Part shown: positions 38,010 through 46,930 of the stretch, in pieces
Numbering within the stretch: position 1 is the stretch's first letter
Layout of the letters: each line of letters begins with the position of its first letter
Assembly (NCBI RefSeq): GCF_001661495.1
Contig: NZ_BDDT01000003.1
Location: 310,001 to 374,000, forward strand
Source of the DNA: Pseudoalteromonas prydzensis
Lineage (GTDB): Bacteria; Pseudomonadota; Gammaproteobacteria; Enterobacterales; Alteromonadaceae
Length of the DNA stretch: 64,000 nt
Direction of reading: 5' to 3'
Translations under genes and position numbers: made by a program
The notes under the pieces: model-generated
Database searches by the model: none
Told to the model about the DNA's origin: nothing
What the model saw: the letters and a program-made list of their open reading frames with translations, nothing else

Positions 38010-39623
38010 ATGATTTCCCCGTTGGAGGGTAGCGCTATCATTAGTACAGCTAACATCACCATGCAATTTGGTGCTAAACCGTTATTTGAAAATATTTCAG
38101 CTAAATTTGGCGAAGGTAACCGTTATGGTTTAATTGGTGCAAATGGCTGCGGTAAATCTACATTTATGAAGATCTTAAGTGGTGAACTTGAGCCATCAGC
38201 TGGTAATGTTAGTACAGATCCAAATGAACGGGTTGCTAAACTAAATCAAGATCAATTCGCTTATGAAGAATATTCAGTAATCGACACTGTAATAATGGGT
38301 CATAAAGAATTGTGGGCAATTAAACAAGAGCGTGACCGTATCTACAGCTTACCTGAAATGAGTGAAGAGGATGGCATGAAAGTGGCCGACCTTGAAACTG
38401 AGTTTGCTGAAATGGATGGTTATTCTGCTGAATCAAAAGCGGGTGAGTTGTTAATGGGGGTAGGTATTGCTACTGAACAGCATTACGGCCCAATGTCAGA
38501 AATTGCCCCAGGTTTTAAATTACGCGTGCTACTGGCGCAAGTGCTATTCTCTGATCCAGATATCATGCTACTCGATGAGCCGACCAATAACTTGGATATT
38601 TATACTATCAAGTGGTTGGAAGACGTGTTGAACCAACGCGATTGCACCATGATCATCATTTCCCATGACCGTCATTTCTTAAACTCAGTTTGTACGCATA
38701 TGGCTGATATTGATTATGGTGAATTACGTGTTTACCCAGGTAACTATGACGAATACATGTTTGCTGCAACGCAAGCACGTGAACGTTTATTAAGTGAAAA
38801 TGCCAAAAAGAAAAGCCAAATTGCAGAGCTGCAACAGTTTGTTTCGCGCTTCTCAGCGAATGCGTCTAAAGCAAAGCAAGCCACATCACGAGCCAAGCGA
38901 ATTGATAAGATCCAATTAGATGAAGTGAAAGCATCATCGCGTCAAACGCCGTTTATCCGTTTTGAACAAGAAAAACAGTTGTTTAGAAACGCTCTTGAAT
39001 TAACCAATTTAGGCCAAGGCTTTGAAGAGATGCTGTTCACAGGCCTTGAAGGTTTAGTTGAAGTAGGTGAGCGTATTGCCATCATCGGTGAAAACGGTGT
39101 GGGTAAAACCACATTATTAAATACCCTAGCTGGGCGTTTAGCGCCAAAGCAAGGTGAGTATAAGTGGTCTGAAAACCATAATATTGGTTATTATGCACAA
39201 GATCATGCGGACGAATTTGCTACTGACATGAACTTATTCCAGTGGATGGAGCAATGGCAACAAGAGGGCGATGATGAGCAAGTTGTTCGCAGCTTCTTAG
39301 GCCGTATGTTGTTCTCACAAAATGATATTAAAAAGTCTGTAAAAGTGATCTCGGGTGGTGAGCAAGGCCGCATGCTATTTGGTAAAATCATGATGCATAA
39401 ACCAAATATATTGCTGATGGATGAACCGACTAACCACATGGATATGGAATCAATTGAGGCATTGAACCTTGCGCTTGAAGCGTATGAAGGCACGTTAATG
39501 TTCGTTTCTCATGATCGTCAGTTTGTATCATCAGTGGCTACCCGTATTTGGGAAATAAAAGACGGGAAAGTTATTGATTTTAGAGGCACTTACTCTGAGT
39601 ACCTAGCCAGTAAAGAAGGCTAA
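38010..39623 (+). CDS. ABC-F ATPase, YbiT type
   Basis: 537 aa, cytoplasmic, translation-associated ABC-F protein with two ABC domains and no membrane part. Walker [10 protein letters not shown] and GENGVGKTT; signature motifs [14 protein letters not shown] (degenerate) and [12 protein letters not shown]; Walker [11 protein letters not shown] and [10 protein letters not shown]. YbiT homologues begin at the residues aligned with [11 protein letters not shown]. In this sequence that point is an ATC codon (38037), 7 bases after GGAGGG, while the only upstream ATG (38010) has no ribosome binding site. The start is therefore unsettled: 9 extra residues, or non-AUG initiation. Confidence 0.95.
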   Translation: MISPLEGSAIISTANITMQFGAKPLFENISAKFGEGNRYGLIGANGCGKSTFMKILSGELEPSAGNVSTDPNERVAKLNQDQFAYEEYSVIDTVIMGHKELWAIKQERDRIYSLPEMSEEDGMKVADLETEFAEMDGYSAESKAGELLMGVGIATEQHYGPMSEIAPGFKLRVLLAQVLFSDPDIMLLDEPTNNLDIYTIKWLEDVLNQRDCTMIIISHDRHFLNSVCTHMADIDYGELRVYPGNYDEYMFAATQARERLLSENAKKKSQIAELQQFVSRFSANASKAKQATSRAKRIDKIQLDEVKASSRQTPFIRFEQEKQLFRNALELTNLGQGFEEMLFTGLEGLVEVGERIAIIGENGVGKTTLLNTLAGRLAPKQGEYKWSENHNIGYYAQDHADEFATDMNLFQWMEQWQQEGDDEQVVRSFLGRMLFSQNDIKKSVKVISGGEQGRMLFGKIMMHKPNILLMDEPTNHMDMESIEALNLALEAYEGTLMFVSHDRQFVSSVATRIWEIKDGKVIDFRGTYSEYLASKEG

Positions 39624-39644
39624 GGCTCAATTTCCATACTGATC

Positions 39645-39673
39645 AAAAAAGCCATGCCAGTCATGGCTTTTTT
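39645..39673 (+). terminator. Terminator after the ABC-F gene
   Basis: Stem AAAAAAGCCATG / CATGGCTTTTTT with a 5-base loop. Confidence 0.9.
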
Positions 39674-39709
39674 GTTACTCGATATTCGCAATTTAACAAT
39701 TAATACGTG

Positions 39710-39744
39710 TATAATGACCGCCTTCAATGCGGACATTAGTCCGC
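39710..39744 (+). promoter_or_regulatory. purEK promoter and leader hairpin
   Basis: TATAAT at about 39710-39715 without a clear -35, followed by GCGGAC-ATTA-GTCCGC, a 6-bp stem-loop just downstream in the presumed leader. I find no PurR-type palindrome. Confidence 0.45.
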
Positions 39745-39777
39745 TATAAGTATTAAAACCATTACTGAGGAGTATTT

Positions 39778-40260
39778 ATGACTGTTGGCATTATTATGGG
39801 TTCCAAGTCAGATTGGCCAACTATGGAACACGCGGCGATCATGCTAGAAAAATTTGGCATCGCGTATGAAACTAAAGTTGTATCGGCTCATCGTACTCCT
39901 CAACTACTCGCTGATTACGCAAGTTCAGCAGCAGAGCGTGGTATTAAAGTAATTATTGCCGGTGCCGGTGGCGCTGCGCACTTACCTGGTATGGCTGCTG
40001 CATTTACATCTTTACCTGTGCTTGGTGTACCGGTGAAGTCTAAAACGTTAAATGGTATTGATTCACTATTGTCTATTTGCCAGATGCCAAAAGGTGTTGC
40101 AGTGGGGACTTTAGCAATTGGTGAAGCTGGCGCAGCAAATGCAGGTTTACTTGCTGCACAAATTTTAGGTTGTCAGCAACCTGAGATCTTTGCCAAGGTT
40201 GAAGCGTTCCGTAAAGAACAAACAGAGACTATTTTAGCTAACCCTAATCCAGCAGAGTAA
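39778..40260 (+). CDS. purE: N5-carboxyaminoimidazole ribonucleotide mutase
   Basis: Converts N5-CAIR to CAIR in de novo purine synthesis. 160 aa, class I Pur[14 protein letters not shown] at the N-terminus, [11 protein letters not shown] near residue 39 with the catalytic His, and [35 protein letters not shown] precedes the ATG. One base separates its stop from purK, so the two are co-translated. Confidence 0.98.
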   Translation: MTVGIIMGSKSDWPTMEHAAIMLEKFGIAYETKVVSAHRTPQLLADYASSAAERGIKVIIAGAGGAAHLPGMAAAFTSLPVLGVPVKSKTLNGIDSLLSICQMPKGVAVGTLAIGEAGAANAGLLAAQILGCQQPEIFAKVEAFRKEQTETILANPNPAE

Positions 40261-40261
40261 T

Positions 40262-41410
40262 ATGACTATCTTAATTTTAGGCGCGGGCCAATTAGCACGC
40301 ATGATGAGCTTAGCCGGTGCACCACTGAATTTAAATGTGGTTGCCTATGATGTGGGCAGTGAACACATTGTCCACCCACTAACTGGGCAAGTATTTGATA
40401 CCACGTTAGCACAAGCAATCGCGGATGCTGATGCTATCACGGCTGAGTTTGAGCATATCCCAGATGATGTGCTTACACTATGTTGTGCAAGTAATAAATT
40501 TTACCCAGGGAAAGCGGCAATTAAAACCGGTGGCGATCGTGCGCTTGAAAAAGCCTTACTGCGCAAAACGGCTGTTGCATGCGCGCCATACCAGTTAATT
40601 ACTGAAAAAGCGCATCTTGAACAAGCTGTTGCTACTTTAGGCAAGCCGTTAGTGATCAAAACCTGTCAAGCAGGCTACGATGGTAAAGGGCAATGGCGGT
40701 TAAAATCTGACGATCAAATTGACCAGATCTGGTCAGAAATGGCTGATTTTATTGCCTCAGGCACAGAGCACGCACCGCATACCATTATCGCAGAGCAGAT
40801 GATCCCATTTGACCGCGAAGTGTCTATTATTGGCGTGCGTGACAAAAGTGGCAACACAGCAATTTATCCGTTGACTGAAAACCAACATACCAATGGTGTG
40901 TTAACGTTATCAGTGGCGGGTAAAGAAAAGTCAGCAATTCAACAGCAGGCTGAAGAAGCATTTAATAAATTGGCAAGCGAACTTGATTATGTAGGTGTAC
41001 TCGCCATTGAGTTTTTTGATGTGAATGGCCAATTACTCGTTAACGAAATTGCGCCTCGCGTGCATAATTCAGGTCATTGGACTCAACAGGGCAGCCATTG
41101 TAGCCAATTTGAAAATCATATGCGTGCGGTTGCCGGTTTACCATTAGGTAGTACAGAGCTGCAGCGTGTAACAGCAATGATCAACGTACTTGGCCAAGCA
41201 TCTATCCCTGAGCAAGTACTGAGTGTGCCAAGTGTCACCAGTCACTGGTATGGTAAAACGGCTAAGCCAGGGCGTAAAATGGGGCACATTAATGTCTCAG
41301 CTAATAATCTTCATGAACTTGGAGAGCGTTTAGCACAGCTTACTGAATATCTTCCAGAGGAAGATTACCCCGGCGTGTTAGCAGCCAGTACCGCACTGAT
41401 TTTAAATTAG
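40262..41410 (+). CDS. purK: N5-carboxyaminoimidazole ribonucleotide synthase
   Basis: ATP-grasp enzyme feeding PurE. 382 aa. ILGAGQLARMMSLAGAPLNL is the N-terminal nucleotide-binding start. KTCQAGYDGKGQW near residue 137, VNEIAPRVHNSGHWTQQGSHCSQFENHMRA near 264, and the PGRKMGHI block near the C-terminus are conserved in PurK. Confidence 0.98.
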   Translation: MTILILGAGQLARMMSLAGAPLNLNVVAYDVGSEHIVHPLTGQVFDTTLAQAIADADAITAEFEHIPDDVLTLCCASNKFYPGKAAIKTGGDRALEKALLRKTAVACAPYQLITEKAHLEQAVATLGKPLVIKTCQAGYDGKGQWRLKSDDQIDQIWSEMADFIASGTEHAPHTIIAEQMIPFDREVSIIGVRDKSGNTAIYPLTENQHTNGVLTLSVAGKEKSAIQQQAEEAFNKLASELDYVGVLAIEFFDVNGQLLVNEIAPRVHNSGHWTQQGSHCSQFENHMRAVAGLPLGSTELQRVTAMINVLGQASIPEQVLSVPSVTSHWYGKTAKPGRKMGHINVSANNLHELGERLAQLTEYLPEEDYPGVLAASTALILN

Positions 41411-41414
41411 TCAT

Positions 41415-41439
41415 AAAAGCCGAGTTTATCTCGGCTTTT
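41415..41439 (+). terminator. purEK terminator
   Basis: Perfect 10-bp stem AAAAGCCGAG / CTCGGCTTTT with loop TTTAT; the 3' T-run is short. Confidence 0.8.
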
Positions 41440-41528
41440 GCATTTTGCGTTGCTTTTCCAACCGTCATTTTTGTAGCGCCCGTTGTTCATAAACTTACAG
41501 CAAAGCTTGTTCGCCCTTAAGGAATATT

Positions 41529-42464
41529 ATGCTTTTGTCAGATAGCATTAAAAAACCTTTTTATATTATTTTACTCGGTTTGTGTATTACTCCTCTGATA
41601 GGCGGTGGCACGGCACTGATCCTTGGCGCATTGTTTGCTATTTTATTAGGAAACCCGTTTGCTGAGTTATCGCAACAAGCCAGTAAGTGGATGCTCAAAG
41701 CCGCAGTGGTTGGTTTAGGTTTTGCTGTCGATTTTAATCAAGTTATAGAAGTCGGCCGCAGTTCTTTGGTGTTAACGATTGTTAGTATCACTGCAATCAT
41801 CGGCTTAGGGGAAATTTTAACCCAAGTATTTAAATTAAATCGTAATACTGGCGTGCTAATCTCCTTTGGTACTGCGATTTGTGGCGGTAGCGCTATTGCG
41901 GCTATGGCTCCTGTTATTAAAGCCAAAGATCACGAAGTGGCTGTTGCACTGGGCGTGGTATTTTTATTAAATGGCGTGGGCTTATTGCTGTTTCCTACAA
42001 TTGGCCATTACTTTGAGTTAAGCCAACAACAATTTGGTTTATGGGCTGCTTTGGCAATTCATGACACTAGTAGTGTAGTCGGGGCGTCAGCCGCCTATGG
42101 TGCTGTTGCGCTGAGTATTGCCACAACTGTAAAATTAACTCGTGCAATGTGGATCATTCCCTACACCACCATTGCAGGGGTATTTTGGCGCTCAGAAGAA
42201 AAAGCCAGTATCCCTTTATTTATTATTGGTTTTTTAGCCGCAGCCTTGATCAATACTTATTTGCCGCAGTTTTCTGACACTTGGCAGCTGATCAACACAG
42301 TTGCAAAACAGCTACTAGTCATGACTTTGTTCTTAATTGGCAGTGGCTTATCACTTTCAGTTTTAAAACAAGCAGGACTAAAGCCCTTTATAATGGCCAT
42401 TATTTTATGGATAGTGGTAAGTAGTGTCATTTTATTATTAATTTTAGATGGATTCATAATATGA
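41529..42464 (+). CDS. YeiH-family putative sulfate/sulfite exporter
   Basis: 311 aa integral membrane protein of the UPF0324/Cons_hypoth698 family with about ten hydrophobic helices. VLISFGTAICGGSAIAAMAPVIKA near residue 116 and AIHDTSSVVGASAAYG near 180 are the conserved family motifs. Transport of sulfur oxyanions is proposed for relatives; the substrate is not known here. Its TGA overlaps the ATG of the next gene (ATGA). Confidence 0.88.
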   Translation: MLLSDSIKKPFYIILLGLCITPLIGGGTALILGALFAILLGNPFAELSQQASKWMLKAAVVGLGFAVDFNQVIEVGRSSLVLTIVSITAIIGLGEILTQVFKLNRNTGVLISFGTAICGGSAIAAMAPVIKAKDHEVAVALGVVFLLNGVGLLLFPTIGHYFELSQQQFGLWAALAIHDTSSVVGASAAYGAVALSIATTVKLTRAMWIIPYTTIAGVFWRSEEKASIPLFIIGFLAAALINTYLPQFSDTWQLINTVAKQLLVMTLFLIGSGLSLSVLKQAGLKPFIMAIILWIVVSSVILLLILDGFII

Positions 42465-43633
42465 ATAGTAAGTTTTGTATGGCTGCATTAGCATCTGCCA
42501 TGTTTTTCAATGGTATGACAAACAGTGCCGAGGCCGCCAATACACTTAGAGTGGCAACATTCAATGTCAGTATGGATGCCACCAATTATACTGAAAAAGA
42601 TCAACAAGTAGACCCAAACGCGTTGACTAATGCACTACAAAATAAGCACCCGCAAATTAAAAATATTGCTGAGATCATTCAACGTGTTCGCCCTGATATA
42701 CTGCTATTAAACGAATTTGATTACATCAGCAAAGCACAAGGCATTGATTATTTTAAAGCAAACTACCTCGCGGTCAGTCAAAATAAACAACCCGCTATTG
42801 ATTATCCCTATAGCTACATTGCACCGGTTAATACAGGCTTAAAAACTCCATTTGATCTTGATCACGACGGCCAAGCGACTGGCATTAAAGGGGATGCTTT
42901 CGGCTTTGGTTTTTTTGAAGGCCATTATGGCATGGCGATACTTTCTCGCTACCCGATAGATTTTGATAAAATCAGAACGCTACAAACATTTAAATATAAA
43001 GATATGCCAGGCGCACAAATGCCTATTGATCCAAAAACCGGCGAAAACTGGTATAACCAAGAGCAGTGGCAAGCACTGAGATTAAGCTCTAAATCATTTT
43101 GGGATTTACCGATAACCGTAAAGGGTAAAACCTTGCATGTACTGGCTTCACATCCGACTCCGCCAGTATTTGACGGTGATGAAGACAGAAACGGCAAGCG
43201 CAATCACGATGAAGTACGTTTGATTAAAGACTATATTGCCAATGCTGATTATTTATATGATGACCAAGGTGTAAAAGGTGGCTTAGTGCCAGAGTCGCGG
43301 TTTGTGGTTGTTGGTGATTTAAATGCAGCCCCAGAAGGCGATAAAAAACGCCCAAATACGACCGATCAACTATTAAACAACCCTTTAATTAATAGTCAGT
43401 TTGTACCAACAAGTAAAGGCGCAAAAACCAGTTATAGCGAAAAATATGCAGCAGCTTACACGGCCTATTGGCAAGCGCGCGTTGATTACGTACTGCCTTC
43501 AACTTATGGCATAGAGGTACACGATGGTGGGGTATTTTGGCCTGTTAAAAATAGCGAATTATACCGATTAATTAAAGATCGAAATGCTTCATCTGATCAC
43601 CGTATGGTGTGGTTAGATATTTCGTTAAAGTAA
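42461..43633 (+). CDS. Secreted endonuclease/exonuclease/phosphatase family protein
   Basis: 390 aa. The signal peptide is at residues 1-24 (MAALASAMFFNGMTNSAEAA). EEP fold follows: TFNVSMDATN, DILLLNEFD (metal Glu), HYGMAILSRYPI, VLASHPTPPVFDGDEDRNGKRNHDE, GDLNAAPEGDKK and the terminal SSDHRMVWLDI with the catalytic Asp-His. A periplasmic or extracellular phosphodiesterase is likely. Overlap with the YeiH gene implies co-expression. Confidence 0.87.
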   Translation: MNSKFCMAALASAMFFNGMTNSAEAANTLRVATFNVSMDATNYTEKDQQVDPNALTNALQNKHPQIKNIAEIIQRVRPDILLLNEFDYISKAQGIDYFKANYLAVSQNKQPAIDYPYSYIAPVNTGLKTPFDLDHDGQATGIKGDAFGFGFFEGHYGMAILSRYPIDFDKIRTLQTFKYKDMPGAQMPIDPKTGENWYNQEQWQALRLSSKSFWDLPITVKGKTLHVLASHPTPPVFDGDEDRNGKRNHDEVRLIKDYIANADYLYDDQGVKGGLVPESRFVVVGDLNAAPEGDKKRPNTTDQLLNNPLINSQFVPTSKGAKTSYSEKYAAAYTAYWQARVDYVLPSTYGIEVHDGGVFWPVKNSELYRLIKDRNASSDHRMVWLDISLK

Positions 43634-43685
43634 CTTTGTTATTAAACAGCAAAGTTTGGCGGTTTATCTGAAATAATTGCTATTA

Positions 43686-43741
43686 CATAGGGGCTTCTGC
43701 TTAAATCAAGGTAATTACAATAACCTTACAGAAGCCCTATG
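43686..43741 (+). promoter_or_regulatory. Hairpin sequestering the start codon of the S9 peptidase gene
   Basis: CATAGGGGCTTCTG (43686-43699) pairs with CAGAAGCCCTATG (43729-43741) over 13 bp with one bulged G. An inner AAGGT/ACCTT pair lies within. The ATG (43739-43741) is the end of the right arm, and no Shine-Dalgarno sequence precedes it. Confidence 0.6.
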
Positions 43742-46231
43742 ATTTTTAAATCTTCTACTAAAAAAACCTTAATTGCACTTGCCGTAACGTCCAGCGTTAT
43801 GTTGTCCGGTTGTCAATCAACCGCATCTACGCCAACTGAGCAACCGCAAGCCACTGTTGCAAGTGTTGTAGCAACACCTGTAGATACAGGCACTACAGCC
43901 ATCACGCTTGAACAAGCAATGGCTCATCCGGATTGGTTAGGTCGCCAAGCTGAGCGTGCCTTTTGGGCCGCTGACTCAAAAACGGTTGTGTATGCACAAA
44001 AGCAGCAAGGTAATGAGCTGAGAGATTTATACACACAAGCGGTGAACAGCCAAGCAGCCAGCCAAGTTGCACTAAATAAATTACATACCTTAGGTGCTGC
44101 GAATGCGGTTTATTCTGCGGATGGTAAAGTGCAAGCTTATGTGTTTGAAGGCAATGTATTTGTAAAAAACATCAATACTGGTGCAATTACACAAATAACG
44201 CACGACAGCGCTAAACAGTCTAAACCACAATTTTTAACCGATGGTAATTTAGCATACCGCCAAGGCAACGCCTTTTATAAGGTAAATTTAGCCACTGGTT
44301 TGCAAACCGAAATTGCAAATTTACACTTAAGTGATGCGCCAGAAGGGATTGCTGAGCCTGCAACTTACATTGCTAAAGAGCAGCACAAGCTAATCGATTA
44401 CATTGCGCTTACTCATAAAAATAAAAAAGATAAACAAGCCCGCAAAGAACAAATCAATGCTGAAAACTCGTCTATTGCTAATGCGCAGTTTTATTTAGGT
44501 AAGGGCAATGAGTTAGCCGACGTGCAATTATCACCTAATGGCAAAGCGTTAGTTGCGGTGGTAAAAGAAAGCCGTTCATGGCGTGAAGATAGCGATATAA
44601 TGCCAAATTATATTGCCGATGATGCTGGTGTTAAAGCTGAAAAAGTACGCCGTCGTGTTGCCGATGAAAAACCAATAACGTCTGAAGTGATTTACATTGA
44701 TTTAGTTGAGCAAAGGCAAACTACCTTGGCATTCGATACCTTACCTGGCTTTGATGAAGACGTATTAGCGGCAGTTAAAAAAGAAAACTTCGCCCGTGAC
44801 GGTAAAACATATGAATCTAAAAAACAACCTCGTGCTATCAACTTGATGATGGATTGGGGCTGGGATCAAAGCGCTATCGTATGGAATAAAGCGGGTACGC
44901 AAGTCGCGATGATGCTTGAAGCATGGGACAATAAAGACCGTTGGTTAGCAACTGTGGATGTTGAAAGCTCAAAGCTGGTTTCACAACATCGTTTACACGA
45001 TGATGCTTGGGTTAACTATGCTTATAACGATTTTGGTTGGTTAAATAATTCAGATACTTTGTATTACTTATCTGAAGAAACAGGCTATAGCCATATCTAT
45101 AAAAAACCACTTAATGGCAAAGCAAGCCAACTTACTAAAGGTCAATTTGTGGTATCAAATTTAACCCTTACTAATGACGACAGTGCAATTTATTATAAAG
45201 CGAATGTTGAGCATCCAGGTCTTTATGAAATTTACCGTGTTGATCCAAATAATGGTAACTCTGAGCAAGTAACTAACTTAGACGGCATGACTGATTATAA
45301 GTTAAGCCCAGATCAAACTAAATTATTGTTAACACATTCAAAAATTATGGCTCCACCAGAGCTGTATGTTGCTGATGCAAAAGCAAATAGTTCAGCTACA
45401 CAGTTAACCCATACTGTATCAGATGAATTTTTAGCGAAACAGCTTATTGCTCCTAAAATTGTAGCAGTACCATCGAGTCACACTGATCAACCAATCTATG
45501 CCAAAGTATATTACCCAGCAGACTACGTTGAAGGTGAAAGCGGAAAAAACCGTAAAGCGGTTATTTTTAATCACGGCGCCGGTTATTTGCAAAACTCACA
45601 TATGGGTTGGTCTGGTTACTTCCGCGAATTTATGTTCCATTCGCTATTAGCCTCAGAAGGTTATGTTGTAATGGATATGGATTATCGTGCATCAAAAGGC
45701 TATGGTCGTGACTGGCGCACAGCTATTTATCGTCAGATGGGTACGCCGGAAATCCAAGATTTAGCTGATGGTGTAAGTTGGATGGCTGAAAATGCCAATG
45801 TTGATACAGGCTCGGTTGGTACATATGGTGGTTCATACGGCGGCTTTATGACCTTTATGGCCTTGTTTACCCAACCTGATTTATTCCAATCAGGCGCTGC
45901 GCTTCGTCCTGTAACAGATTGGGCACATTATAATGGCCCATACACATCAAACATTTTAAATCACCCAGATGTAGATCCGATTGCGTATGAAAAAAGTTCA
46001 CCAATTTATTATGCTGAAGGTCTTAAAAATCGCCTGTTGATCAATGCTCCAATGGTCGATAACAATGTGTTTTTTCAAGACTCGGTACGTTTAGTACAAC
46101 GTTTAATTGAGCTTGAAAAAGAAAACTTTGAAACGGCAATCTTCCCAGTAGAGCCACATGGTTTTGTTCAGCCTTCAAGCTGGTTAGATGAATACCGCCG
46201 TATTTATAAGTTATTTAAAGAAACACTTTAA
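43739..46231 (+). CDS. Prolyl oligopeptidase family (S9) peptidase, lipoprotein
   Basis: 830 aa. The lipoprotein signal ends at LSGC (residues 22-25, MLSGCQS). A beta-propeller region spans about residues 60-560, followed by an alpha/beta hydrolase domain. The nucleophile Ser is in GTYGGSYGGFMTF near residue 700. The Asp lies around INAPMVDNNVFF and the His in VEPHGFVQ near 798. It probably trims peptides in the periplasm or at the outer membrane. The start codon lies inside a stable hairpin. No other in-frame ATG gives the signal peptide. Confidence 0.92.
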   Translation: MIFKSSTKKTLIALAVTSSVMLSGCQSTASTPTEQPQATVASVVATPVDTGTTAITLEQAMAHPDWLGRQAERAFWAADSKTVVYAQKQQGNELRDLYTQAVNSQAASQVALNKLHTLGAANAVYSADGKVQAYVFEGNVFVKNINTGAITQITHDSAKQSKPQFLTDGNLAYRQGNAFYKVNLATGLQTEIANLHLSDAPEGIAEPATYIAKEQHKLIDYIALTHKNKKDKQARKEQINAENSSIANAQFYLGKGNELADVQLSPNGKALVAVVKESRSWREDSDIMPNYIADDAGVKAEKVRRRVADEKPITSEVIYIDLVEQRQTTLAFDTLPGFDEDVLAAVKKENFARDGKTYESKKQPRAINLMMDWGWDQSAIVWNKAGTQVAMMLEAWDNKDRWLATVDVESSKLVSQHRLHDDAWVNYAYNDFGWLNNSDTLYYLSEETGYSHIYKKPLNGKASQLTKGQFVVSNLTLTNDDSAIYYKANVEHPGLYEIYRVDPNNGNSEQVTNLDGMTDYKLSPDQTKLLLTHSKIMAPPELYVADAKANSSATQLTHTVSDEFLAKQLIAPKIVAVPSSHTDQPIYAKVYYPADYVEGESGKNRKAVIFNHGAGYLQNSHMGWSGYFREFMFHSLLASEGYVVMDMDYRASKGYGRDWRTAIYRQMGTPEIQDLADGVSWMAENANVDTGSVGTYGGSYGGFMTFMALFTQPDLFQSGAALRPVTDWAHYNGPYTSNILNHPDVDPIAYEKSSPIYYAEGLKNRLLINAPMVDNNVFFQDSVRLVQRLIELEKENFETAIFPVEPHGFVQPSSWLDEYRRIYKLFKETL

Positions 46232-46242
46232 GGTTTAAAAAT

Positions 46243-46272
46243 AAAACGCCAAGTTTACACTTGGCGTTTTTT
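46243..46272. terminator. Bidirectional terminator
   Basis: AAAACGCCAAG / CTTGGCGTTTT with a 6-base loop between convergent genes; T-run GTTTTTTT follows on the plus strand. Confidence 0.88.
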
Positions 46273-46842
46273 TAGGTAAGTAATAAAAACCGGTAAGGCG
46301 AGTACAATGCCACCAATCGCACCAATCAAATGTGCATCAATCGCAACACGTGAAGCGATTAACTTACCAACCTCAGCACTTGGGCCGTGAAATTGCTCAT
46401 AGCCAATCTTCAGCCAGATACCGATAAACAATAATAGTCCGGTTTTCATACCCGCTTCAATATCTTTAATGGCTCCCCATACAATCACTCCATGCAGTAA
46501 AGCACTTAGGCCTGTGTATATTCTTATGTCTGGGCAAAAGTAGTAAATACCGATACCACACCAAGCGGCCAAGAATAGTGTATGTAACGCATATTGAGTG
46601 GGTTTTGTATGTTCAGCATGCAGTGCCCATATCAATATGATGCCTGCACAATTTAATGCCAAATGGGGCCAATTAGAATGAACGTATTGGCTGGTGATCA
46701 AACGCCACACTTGGCCTTGCTCAATTAATTGCCGATTAAACTCTAATACATCGTTTAAGTTTAATGCAGCCAATAGGGCACTTAATGCCATTAAACACAG
46801 CGGAGGTAAAATATAACGCGGTTGCAGTGGTAAATTGACCAT
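46255..46842 (-). CDS. rrtA: Rhombosortase
   Basis: 195 aa, six hydrophobic segments, rhomboid-type intramembrane serine protease. WRLITSQYVHSNWPHLALNCAGIILIW is the rhomboid entry motif. The catalytic Ser is S113 in YTGLSALLHG and the His is H171 in DAHLIGAIGG. The short, GlpG-unlike form with this spacing matches rhombosortases, which process proteins with a C-terminal GlyGly-CTERM signal. No such substrate is adjacent; the flanking hydrolases end differently, so targets lie elsewhere. Confidence 0.85.
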   Translation of the reverse strand: MVNLPLQPRYILPPLCLMALSALLAALNLNDVLEFNRQLIEQGQVWRLITSQYVHSNWPHLALNCAGIILIWALHAEHTKPTQYALHTLFLAAWCGIGIYYFCPDIRIYTGLSALLHGVIVWGAIKDIEAGMKTGLLLFIGIWLKIGYEQFHGPSAEVGKLIASRVAIDAHLIGAIGGIVLALPVFITYLKKRQV

Positions 46843-46930
46843 TTTATTCTTATTTTCATAGTAAAATTTTGCATATTGTGCCCGTTTAACTTTAAGATGC
46901 CAAATATCTCAATGCAAATCAGGCTTTTTT

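Noticed and set aside
39720-39744. PurR box before purE
   Set aside because: The dyad GCGGAC-ATTA-GTCCGC does not resemble the ACGCAAACGTTTGCGT consensus.
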